In this document: piece by piece, positions 28,007 to 34,942 of the stretch
How the letters are laid out: each line of letters starts with the position of its first letter
Numbering within the stretch: position 1 is the stretch's first letter
NCBI RefSeq assembly: GCF_036327775.1
Contig: NZ_CP109598.1
Span: 5,406,001-5,470,000, forward strand
Origin: Streptomyces sp. NBC_01498
GTDB lineage: Bacteria; Actinomycetota; Actinomycetes; Streptomycetales; Streptomycetaceae
Length of the DNA stretch: 64,000 nucleotides
Reading direction: 5' to 3'
Notes under the pieces: model-generated
Told to the model about the DNA's origin: nothing
What the model saw: only the letters and a program-made list of their open reading frames with translations
Database searches by the model: none
Made by a program: the position numbers and the translations under genes

Positions 28007-28927
28007 TCAGCCCAGCCGCCTGCGCCAGTCCAGGCCCGTGACAGCGATCGCCGACCCCGGCGAACCGTCCCACCGCACCGACAACCCCGCCTCCCTCAGC
28101 GCCGCCGCGATCTCCCCGCCGACCGCCGCCGTGGTTTTTTCCGAGCCGTCGAACCCCCCGTAGCAGAGCGACAGCGTGCCCCCGGCGGCCACCGCCTCGA
28201 CGCACTGCGCGTGAAAGAAGACGAAGCCGCGCACCGCCCCCTCATCGCCGTCCTCGCGCTCGGCCCCTATCTCCGCCAGCCCGCAGCTCCGGCAGCAGGT
28301 GAAGTTCTCGCGCGCCACCACGCCCCGCGCCTCCAGCCCGGCGAACACCGCCGTGATCCGCTCGGGATCGGTCACGCCCTCCCACCCGGCCTGTTCCTCG
28401 ACGCGCTCCAGCCACAGCCGGTCCACGATCCGCCGGGCCTGCGCGGCCGAGACGGGCCGCTCGCCCCCGTCGACCAGCCACTCCTCGGCGTCCTCGGCGA
28501 GCTGCTTCCTGCCGTCGTAACCGCGCCTGATCAGCCCCCGTACGTACTCCTCGACCTCCCGGCGCGTCCCGGTGTCCAGCTCGGGCACCGGCTCGACCGG
28601 CCCCAGCTCCACCCGTTCCCACCCCGCCGCCGCGTCCCAGCCGTCCTCCCGGCGGGCCCACGCCACCATGATCCGGGCCACCGGCTCCGCGCCCGGCAGC
28701 CGGGTACCGAACAGCACACCGGGCCGCCCGTCCCGGTGCTCCAGCAGCCAGCTCCCGGCGGCGTCCCGCGCCACCTGGACGAACACGTCCGGCAGATCGG
28801 GTATCCGGCGCACGGCCACGAACTGATACGCCCCGATCCCGACCGACGCGACCAGCTCCCCGAGCCGGCCCGCCGACATCCGCCCGTATTCCCGCCCGTC
28901 CCCGGTGGTCACCCTGATGTCCAGCAC
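28007..28927 (-). CDS. DUF6891-like conserved protein
   Basis: 306 aa from GTG at 28927 (protein begins VLDIRVTTGDG); GTG at 28936 is an alternative 9 bp upstream, and neither has a clear ribosome site. The long open frame beyond it is an artefact of the 8-bp repeat array. Visible parts are a beta-rich N-terminal region, VEEYVRGLIRRGYDGRKQLAEDAEEWL at about 160-190, ARRIVDRLWLERVEEQAGWEGVTDPERI, and a C-terminal region with FTCCRSCGLAEIG and FVFFHAQCVEAVAAGGTLSLCYGGFDG. The cysteines suggest a zinc-binding knuckle. It looks like the Streptomyces DUF6891 family, of unknown function. No signal peptide or membrane helix. Confidence 0.75.
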   Translation of the reverse strand: MLDIRVTTGDGREYGRMSAGRLGELVASVGIGAYQFVAVRRIPDLPDVFVQVARDAAGSWLLEHRDGRPGVLFGTRLPGAEPVARIMVAWARREDGWDAAAGWERVELGPVEPVPELDTGTRREVEEYVRGLIRRGYDGRKQLAEDAEEWLVDGGERPVSAAQARRIVDRLWLERVEEQAGWEGVTDPERITAVFAGLEARGVVARENFTCCRSCGLAEIGAEREDGDEGAVRGFVFFHAQCVEAVAAGGTLSLCYGGFDGSEKTTAAVGGEIAAALREAGLSVRWDGSPGSAIAVTGLDWRRRLG

Positions 28928-29511
28928 GGAACCCACAGTGACACAGCCCACTGACAGTCCCGCGCGGGAGAGTTCCGGCGGCCGGGACCACCAGGTACGG
29001 GTGCCGGGATTCGGGCAGTCCCGGAACGCCGGAGTCCCGCAGTCCCGGAGTCCCGGAGTCCCGGAGTCCCGGAGTCCCGGAGTCCCGCAGTCCCGCAGTG
29101 CCGGAGTCCCGGAGTCCCGCAGTCCCGCAGTGCCGGAGTCCCGGCGTCCCGGAGTCCCGCAGTGCCGGAGTGCCGGAGTCCCGGAGTCCCGGAGTCCCGG
29201 AGTCCCGGAGTCCCGGAGTCCCGGAGCGCCGGAGTCCCGGAGACCCGGAGACCCGGAGTCCCGGAGACCCGCGCGCGAGCCTCCCCGGTCGCGCGGACAC
29301 GGCGCACGATCGCCTCGGCCGTCGTGCGCGGCCGGGCCGCCGTCCGGTCCGGCCGCCCGTCGGCGGCGGCGGCCGGACCGGACGGCAGCTGCCCTCGCCC
29401 GGCAGGCACCGCCGCCGTGTCTGCCGCGACGACTCGTCGCAGGCGACCGGGGGCCGCCCCCCGTTCCGGGGCGCTCTGGGCCGGGCGGGGCGCGGGCGGC
29501 ACACTGATCCC
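28928..29511. other. 584-bp intergenic region dominated by a tandem repeat
   Basis: Contains the promoter regions of two divergent genes and, in its middle, the 256-bp tandem array listed separately (29017-29272). The remaining 239 bp before the oxidoreductase gene are GC-rich with no supported gene. Confidence 0.6.
29017..29272. repeat. Tandem array of 32 uninterrupted 8-bp units (AGTCCCGG)
   Basis: The sequence keeps an exact 8-bp period for 256 bp with no indel. The commonest unit is AGTCCCGG; variants are AGTCCCGC, AGTGCCGG, AGACCCGG, CGTCCCGG, AGCGCCGG and AACGCCGG. Units 9-12 (29081-29112) and 13-16 (29113-29144) are an exact 32-bp duplication, showing growth by block duplication. Because 8 is not a multiple of 3, all three plus frames spell the same circular octapeptide SPGVPESR and the minus frames spell PGLRDSGT. 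This explains the long open frames across it; no translation is supported. Slippage-prone repeats of this kind usually vary between strains. Confidence 0.95.
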
Positions 29512-30447
29512 ATGAGCCAGCCACGCATCGCACTTCTCGGCACCGGCCCCTGGGCCGAGCGCACCCACGCCCCCGCCCTCGCGGCCCACCCGGACGCGGC
29601 GTTCAGCGGCGTGTGGGGGCGGCGCCCCGAGGCCGCCTCCGCGCTCGCCGCGCTCCACGGCACCACCGCGTACGCCGGGGGTGCGGACGGTGGTCCCGGC
29701 GAGGGCGGACTCGACGGCCTCGACGCGCTGCTGGCCGTGAGCGACGCGGTCGCCTTCGCCCTGCCGCCCGACATCCAGGCACCGCTCGCGGCCCGCGCGG
29801 CAGCAGCGGGCTGCCACCTGCTGATGGACAAGCCGGTCGCCACGACGGTGCCCGGCGCGCGTGCCGTCGCGGACGCCGCCAAGGCGGCCGGGGTCGCCTC
29901 GCTGGTCTTCTGCACGCTGCGTTTCGCCGCCGGGACGGCGGAGTGGGTCGACGAACAGGCGGCGGCGGGCGGCTGGTTCACGGCCCACGCGTACTGGTTC
30001 GGCGCGCTGTACGGGGCGGGCGGCGAGAAAAGCCCGTACGCGGACTCGCCCTGGCGCCGGGAGAAGGGCGGCCTGTGGGACGTGGGCCCGCACGCCCTCT
30101 CCGCGCTCCTGCCCGTGCTGGGCGACGTGACGGCGGTGACGGCCGTACGGTCCGAGCCCGATCTCACACACCTCGTCCTCACGCACGCGTCGGGCGTGAC
30201 GAGTTCGGCGGCGCTGAGCCTCAGCGCCCCGGCGCGGGGCGCGGGCGCGGGGGTCGAACTGCGGGGCGAGCACGGGACGGTGACCCTGCCCGAGGGCGGG
30301 GCCGACCCGGCCGTCGCCTTCGGGACGGCGATCGACGCCCTGCTGACAGCGGCGCGCACAGGCGAACCGCACGCCTGCGACGTGCGGTTCGGCCTGCGGC
30401 TGACGGAGATCCTGGCGGAGGCGGAGGCACAACTGACGCGCGCCTGA
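29512..30447 (+). CDS. Gfo/Idh/MocA-family oxidoreductase
   Basis: 311 aa; ATG at 29512. N-terminal Rossmann domain with dinucleotide loop LLGTGPWAERTH (residues 6-17), SDAVAFALPPDIQAPLA, and MDKPVAT near residue 105, the equivalent of the catalytic-lysine EKP motif of this family. The C-terminal beta-sheet domain includes GGLWDVGPHALSALLPVLG, typical of sugar-dehydrogenase-like members. It would oxidise or reduce a sugar or cyclitol using NAD(P); the substrate is unknown. It stands alone, downstream of the 8-bp repeat array, with a possible terminator hairpin at 30521-30558. Confidence 0.9.
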   Translation: MSQPRIALLGTGPWAERTHAPALAAHPDAAFSGVWGRRPEAASALAALHGTTAYAGGADGGPGEGGLDGLDALLAVSDAVAFALPPDIQAPLAARAAAAGCHLLMDKPVATTVPGARAVADAAKAAGVASLVFCTLRFAAGTAEWVDEQAAAGGWFTAHAYWFGALYGAGGEKSPYADSPWRREKGGLWDVGPHALSALLPVLGDVTAVTAVRSEPDLTHLVLTHASGVTSSAALSLSAPARGAGAGVELRGEHGTVTLPEGGADPAVAFGTAIDALLTAARTGEPHACDVRFGLRLTEILAEAEAQLTRA

Positions 30448-30520
30448 CCGGACCTGAGCGACTCCGAACACACCCGAATCAGTCCGTCCCGGTCGGAATG
30501 GCTCCGCCCAGGTTCGACCG

Positions 30521-30558
30521 GGTCCGACCGGGCGGGATCCATCCGGACCGGTCGGACC
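30521..30558. terminator. Probable hairpin between convergent genes
   Basis: GGTCCGACCGG (30521-30531) pairs perfectly with CCGGTCGGACC (30548-30558) around a 16-nt loop, in a short region rich in related CCGGTCGG motifs. Confidence 0.5.
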
Positions 30559-30573
30559 GGATGTTTCCCGGGA

Positions 30574-31272
30574 TCAGCCGACGCGCTCGATCCGCGCGTT
30601 GCGGATCAGGAACTTGCCCGGTTCACGGACCTGTTCGAACGCCGCGTCGTTCAGCAGCGTGCAACTGCCCGACACCGACGTCACCTTCACGGTGATGGAC
30701 TTGTCGTTGTCGAGGTTGGTCACCTTGAGGGTGGTGCCGGCGGGGAACTGGTTGCTCGACGCCGCCGGGGCGCCCGCCTCACCGGACAGTGTCACGGTCG
30801 ACCCGGCACAGACGACCTCACCGACCGCGCCGGCCTGACCGCCGTCCCCCGCGTCCCCGCCGTCCCCCGCGTCCCCGCCGTCCCCCGCGCCCTGGTCGGC
30901 GGGAGGCGCCTCCCCGGCCGGGGGAGCCTGCTCGGCCGGGGGTACGGCTTCGGCGGGCGGCGCGGCCTCCGCCGGGGGAGCCGCGCCGGGGTCGCTCGCG
31001 CCCACCTCGCACCCGGCCGCCGCCTGCTGCCGCTTGATCTGCTCGATCACGGCCTGCCGGTTGGCGATCCGCGCGTCGGACAGCGCGTCCGGGGCGGCCC
31101 GCTGGCCGTCGATGAACCGCTGGTTGCTGCCGAGGGCGGTGTTCAGCCCGTCGCACTCCACCGATGCCTGGCTGGTGCCGGTCATGGCCACCGCCGTACC
31201 GCCGACCAGCGCGACCGCGCCGACGAACAGGGCGATCTTCTTCTTCGGGGTGAAGGACTTCTTGCGCGACAC
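30574..31272 (-). CDS. Secreted protein with Pro/Ala- and Gly/Asp-rich spacer
   Basis: 232 aa; ATG at 31272. A basic start (MSRKKSFTPKKK) and hydrophobic stretch IALFVGAVALVGGTAVAMTG form a Sec signal, cleaved near SQAS. The first mature segment (about 37-90) has two Cys and helical ANRQAVIEQIKRQQAAAGC. Residues about 95-145 are low complexity (PPAEAAPPAEAVPPAEQ, then GDGGDAGDGGDAGDGG). The C-terminal domain (about 150-232) has two Cys (VVCAGSTVTLSGEAG and SGSCTLLND) and a beta-rich pattern ending FLIRNARIERVG. No known enzyme motif is visible; it is probably a cell-wall or extracellular protein. The layout (helical start, repeat spacer, Cys domain) mirrors the DUF1996 protein at 19561-21075. 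Confidence 0.75.
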   Translation of the reverse strand: MSRKKSFTPKKKIALFVGAVALVGGTAVAMTGTSQASVECDGLNTALGSNQRFIDGQRAAPDALSDARIANRQAVIEQIKRQQAAAGCEVGASDPGAAPPAEAAPPAEAVPPAEQAPPAGEAPPADQGAGDGGDAGDGGDAGDGGQAGAVGEVVCAGSTVTLSGEAGAPAASSNQFPAGTTLKVTNLDNDKSITVKVTSVSGSCTLLNDAAFEQVREPGKFLIRNARIERVG

Positions 31273-31513
31273 GTGGGGGCTCCTGTCCCCGGCCGCGAGG
31301 GCGGCCGGCTGGCTTCCGTGTGCCGTTAGGTACGGCCGGCGAACCCGTCCCGCTCAAACACCCCGGCGACAACTTCCCTCACCCCGACCACAGTTCTGTG
31401 TCCGGGCCCGTAAAACCTCGTCAAACCCCCTCTGGCCAGGGGCGATTGTCAGTGGGGGGCGGTAGAATTGGGAGTGTTCGTGAGGGTTCCACCACTGTGC
31501 CGGGAGGTCGCCG

Positions 31514-31801
31514 ATGGCCGTTGCCACAATCACGACGAAACTCTTCGACATCACTTCGCCAGCCGCCCCGACCGTACGTCGCAAGCCGCTGCCCGCGGGA
31601 CAGCCCCGTGAGTGGTACGAGACCCACAACCGCCGTCTGAAGGCCATGCGCCTCGCCATCGTCCTGCTCGACTCGGGGGTCTATCACCCGGCGGGCGCGA
31701 ACAACCGGAAGATACGCGCGACGGCGGCCCGGGTGGGCATCCACCCGCCGTCGGACACGACGTGCCGCATGGTGCGGGCCCTGATCCGTTACGGGCGCTG
31801 A
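31514..31801 (+). CDS. Small conserved Streptomyces protein of unknown function
   Basis: 95 aa; ATG at 31514 with GGGAGG about 6 nt upstream. The protein is basic (TVRRKPLPAGQPREWYETHN, RRLKAMRLAIVLLDSG, NRKIRATAARVGIHPPSDTT) and ends in CRMVRALIRYGR. A helix-turn-helix-like arrangement is possible in its C-terminal half (KIRATAARVGIHPPSDTTCRM), so a small DNA-binding protein is conceivable, but I do not recognise a named family. A 22-bp perfect hairpin follows 27 bp after the stop, which supports a real transcription unit. Confidence 0.7.
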   Translation: MAVATITTKLFDITSPAAPTVRRKPLPAGQPREWYETHNRRLKAMRLAIVLLDSGVYHPAGANNRKIRATAARVGIHPPSDTTCRMVRALIRYGR

Positions 31802-31828
31802 CAAGCCGCGATCGGCGAGCGTCCGAGT

Positions 31829-31876
31829 CCTGTACGGGACCGGCCCGGAACACGTTCCGGGCCGGTCCCGTACAGG
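31829..31876. terminator. Very strong hairpin terminator
   Basis: A perfect 22-bp stem (31829-31850 with 31855-31876) with a 4-nt loop (CACG) lies between convergent genes. Confidence 0.9.
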
Positions 31877-31909
31877 GCTTTCCCGTACGTCAGTTGACCC
31901 CGAGGGCCT

Positions 31910-33397
31910 TCAGAGCCAGCGCGCCGCGTCCGTGCCCCAGAGCGACGGCGGGCCGGGCCAGTCGCGGGGCCCTCCCTCGTAGGCGACGGGCGGCAGGACA
32001 TAGCGGAGGCGGCCGTACGGGGAAGGGGTCTCGGCCAGCCATGCGCCGGGGTCCTCGGTCCCTTCGTCGGCGGCCTCCGGCTCCGGGCGGACGCCGTCCG
32101 TCAGCCATGACGCGGTTCCGGTGAGCGAGAGCCGGAGATGACGTCCTGCCCCGTCGTCCTCCCGTTCGGTCAGCGCCCGCAGGATGGCGGCGGCGAGGAG
32201 GTAGCCGGTGCTGTGGTCGAGGGCCTGCGCGGGCAGGGTGCCGGGCCGCCCGTCCGGGGACGGCCCGTCCGCCTCCCGCTGTACGAGGGCGATGCCCGTC
32301 GCCGCCTGCACCAGCGAGTCGAATCCGCGCCGCTCCCGCCAGGGCCCCGTCCATCCCCAGGCGTTCAGCTCGGCGACGATCAGTCCGGGATACCGCGCCA
32401 GGAGGGCGCCGGGTGTGAGCCCGTACCGCTCCAGCGAACCGGCGCGGTAGCCGAGGATCACGACATCGGCGGAGGCGAGCAGGTCGCCGAAGACCGCGCG
32501 GTCGGCCGGGTCGCCCAGTTCCAGCCGCGTGGAGCGCTTGCCGAAGCCGGTGTCCGCGTGTGCCTTCGGGTCCTCGGGCAGTCCGGGTGGATCGACGCGC
32601 AGGACGTCGGCGCCGAGCAGGCCCAGCGTGCGGGTGGCCACCGGCCCGGCGATGACGCGTGTCAGATCGAGGACCCGCACCCCGTGCGCGGGCAGCGAAC
32701 CGGCCCCGTCGGACAGACGGCGGCCGGACCCGCCACGGGGTCCGCGGCCGGCCGGGAAGCCGCCTCCGTCACCGGCACCCACCCGCCGGCTCTCGATCAG
32801 CGGCCGGCGTCGCGTACCGGACTCCGTTCCGCGCTCCGCAGCAGGCTCCGTCCCGGGCTCGGCGCCGGGCTCCGTACCGGGCGCCGCCACCTCCACGGCC
32901 AGGCCGCCCGCCGCGTACACCGTGTCCTGGATCGACCGCGCGGGCCGCGCCCGCAGCTCTCGGGCCAGCCGCTCCCGTAGCGTGTCGTCGTCCTCGCCGC
33001 CCGGGATGCCCAGCGCGGACAGCAAACGGGCCCGGTGATGGGGGTAGTTGGCGTGCGTCCGCACCCATCCGTCGGCCGCCGGAAAGAAGGACGAGAGCGG
33101 GGCGAACGGGGACAGGGACCTCCCGTCGATCCGCAGCAGCCGCTCACTGACGAACGCCGCGCCGACGGCCGCCTCGTACACCCGGACCTCCGGTGTCCCG
33201 CCCCCGGAGCGGCGCGCGGCCAACTCGGCGGCGGCCAGGGAGCACACGCCCACACTCGCCCGCGCCAGCTGCCGTACGGGCAGCCGGGCGGGCAGTACGC
33301 CGGGCGCGGTCACGTACGTCACGTGCTCCGCCGACTCCCGCGCGCCGCCGAGGGCGGTCCAGGCGTGCGCGGTCGCCGCGTCGATCTCCTGTGTCAC
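31910..33397 (-). CDS. CaiB/BaiF-family CoA-transferase
   Basis: 495 aa from GTG at 33397, which has GGAGAGGA 8-10 nt upstream; an ATG at 33436 is an alternative. The C-terminal half carries the family III CoA-transferase signature GVRVLDLTRVIAGPVATRTL and GLLGADVLRVDPP, then DLLASADVVILGYRAGSLER and FDSLVQAATGIALVQRE. The N-terminal half (about 1-190) is a second, poorly conserved CoA-transferase-like segment, so the chain looks like the double-domain members of this family. It would transfer CoA between a thioester and a carboxylic acid; the substrate is unknown. A charged spacer at about 180-235 is low complexity. It is divergent from the SUMF1-like gene. Confidence 0.85.
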   Translation of the reverse strand: MTQEIDAATAHAWTALGGARESAEHVTYVTAPGVLPARLPVRQLARASVGVCSLAAAELAARRSGGGTPEVRVYEAAVGAAFVSERLLRIDGRSLSPFAPLSSFFPAADGWVRTHANYPHHRARLLSALGIPGGEDDDTLRERLARELRARPARSIQDTVYAAGGLAVEVAAPGTEPGAEPGTEPAAERGTESGTRRRPLIESRRVGAGDGGGFPAGRGPRGGSGRRLSDGAGSLPAHGVRVLDLTRVIAGPVATRTLGLLGADVLRVDPPGLPEDPKAHADTGFGKRSTRLELGDPADRAVFGDLLASADVVILGYRAGSLERYGLTPGALLARYPGLIVAELNAWGWTGPWRERRGFDSLVQAATGIALVQREADGPSPDGRPGTLPAQALDHSTGYLLAAAILRALTEREDDGAGRHLRLSLTGTASWLTDGVRPEPEAADEGTEDPGAWLAETPSPYGRLRYVLPPVAYEGGPRDWPGPPSLWGTDAARWL

Positions 33398-33607
33398 GTG
33401 CGAGGTCCTCTCCGTGCGGACGTCTTCCCCGTTCATTCGCGCTCTCATTCCCGCGCTCGTTCACGCGTTCACCCAAGTACTGATCTCCGCGTGTACTGGT
33501 CTCCGCGTGTACCGGTCCCCGCGCCGACTCACGTATCGGTCCGTGCGCGGGCGCGTGCTCACCCATGGTCGACGGGATTGTCAGTGGCAGGTGCCAGACT
33601 TCCCATC

Positions 33608-34567
33608 ATGGCTCTCACGGACCTGACTTTCGATCGTTGGCGTGCCCTGGACCGGGACGCGGCGTACCGTCACGCGCGCGAAGCGGCGCGGCGGGCCGAC
33701 GGACGACTGGTCGCGTTCGACGGCGGGCCGCATCCGGGCGGCTTCCTGTATCGCGCGGTGATCGAGCGCGGGGGACGGCGGTTCGCCCTGATACCGGGCG
33801 GTGAGGTGCGGGTGGGTTTCGACCTGGCGGGCTGGCGGCCCCTGCCGGAACTGCTCGCGTCGTACCGGACGGAGACCCTGGCCGGCGGCTTCGGCTTCGC
33901 CGACGACCTCGTCGAGCATGTCGCGCGGTACGTCACTCCGAGGCGTACGGTCACGGTGCCCACGGTGTGGATGGCCGTGGAGCCGGAGGAGTCGCCGCAG
34001 CCCGAGGGGGAGGACGAGTTCGTCGCGGAGTTCCTCGCGCGGTCCCTCGCGGCGCGCGGACTGCGGCTGCCCGGTCCGGACGAGTGGGAGCACGCCTGCG
34101 GCGCGGGCGCGGACACGCTGTTCCGCTGGGGTTCGGCCTGCCCGCTGGACCAACCCCCGTACGGCGGCGTCGTCCGGTACGTCGTCGCTCCGGGCACGGA
34201 CACCCCGGGCACGGACACCTCCGACCCGCAGACCTCCGACCCGCGGACCTCCGGCACGCACACCCCTGACACCGGCGCCCCCGGCATCCCCGGCACCGGG
34301 GACAGGGCGGACCACCGGCGGAGCCCCAACGCCTTCGGCCTCCACATAGCCCGCGACGTCTACGAGTCGGAGGTGACGTCCGATCCGGCATCGGTCTACG
34401 GCGGCGACGGCGGCGAGGCGGTCTGCGGCGGTTACGGCTCCTTCGTCTCCTGGCTGCCCCTGGCGACGGCCAACCGCAATCCGGGCATGGCCGAATTCCT
34501 CCACGGCCCGGACGGCGCGGAGATCGGCGACGACTTCGGCGTCCGCCCCGTCCTCGACCTGAGCTGA
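33608..34567 (+). CDS. SUMF1/formylglycine-type fold protein with a Thr/Asp-rich insert
   Basis: 319 aa; ATG at 33608. The region FALIPGGEVRVGFDLAG, later LRLPGPDEWEHACGAGADTL, FRWGSACP, SPNAFGLHIA and the closing FGVRPVLDLS follow the order of the FGE-sulfatase (SUMF1) fold. The two catalytic cysteines of true formylglycine-generating enzymes are not evident, so a non-catalytic or ligand-binding role is more likely. Between WGSACP and SPNAF lies a repeat-rich insertion (residues about 195-235) of PGTDTPGTDTSDPQT-like units that has probably expanded recently. No signal peptide. It stands alone between two divergent or intergenic regions. Confidence 0.7.
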   Translation: MALTDLTFDRWRALDRDAAYRHAREAARRADGRLVAFDGGPHPGGFLYRAVIERGGRRFALIPGGEVRVGFDLAGWRPLPELLASYRTETLAGGFGFADDLVEHVARYVTPRRTVTVPTVWMAVEPEESPQPEGEDEFVAEFLARSLAARGLRLPGPDEWEHACGAGADTLFRWGSACPLDQPPYGGVVRYVVAPGTDTPGTDTSDPQTSDPRTSGTHTPDTGAPGIPGTGDRADHRRSPNAFGLHIARDVYESEVTSDPASVYGGDGGEAVCGGYGSFVSWLPLATANRNPGMAEFLHGPDGAEIGDDFGVRPVLDLS

Positions 34568-34942
34568 CGGCGGCGTACGTTCCGTCCGGACCTGCTGCCG
34601 CCCGTCCTGTTCGTCCCACCTCTCCCGCCGGTCGTCGCCGCGTCCTGCCGGTCTCCGGGCGCACCGCCCGCACCCGTCCTGTTCGCGACCCCGCGAAGAT
34701 CCGATCAATCGCGCGTGGCCGATTCCCGCTTCACAGACCGCCGTTGAGGGCTGTCCTGGCCAGGAGAGAGCCCAAGCGGGACATTTTGTCATGGGCCAAA
34801 ACTAATTCTGGGAATGTTCAGCGCCGACCCTTGACCCCCCTATACCTCCGATGTTCACTACGCCTGACGACGCCGCCGCCTCGTCGAGAACCCCCGCTTC
34901 GCTCAGCCAGCGCCCCCGGGCGCCCCGAGAGAGGACCGGATC
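34568..34942. other. Intergenic region containing the ThuA operon promoter
   Basis: No gene is supported. An unusually AT-rich patch (about 34788-34815) lies within otherwise GC-rich DNA, followed by promoter-like motifs and two ATGTTCA direct repeats (34814-34820 and 34851-34857). These are listed separately. Confidence 0.5.
34814..34859 (+). promoter_or_regulatory. Candidate promoter/operator of the ThuA operon
   Basis: A -10-like TATACC (34841-34846) lies 18 bp after TTCAGC (34817-34822). An alternative -35, TTGACC (34831-34836), has only a weak -10 at 34854-34859. Two direct ATGTTCA repeats, 37 bp apart (34814 and 34851), bracket the region and could be a regulator's binding half-sites. 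Inferred from sequence. Confidence 0.4.

Noticed and set aside
29017..29272. Considered as a CRISPR array
   Set aside because: The unit is only 8 bp and contiguous, with no spacers.
28909..30471. Open frames on both strands running through the 8-bp repeat array
   Set aside because: The array has no stop in any frame because of its period, so frames through it are extended artificially. Real genes end before or start after it.
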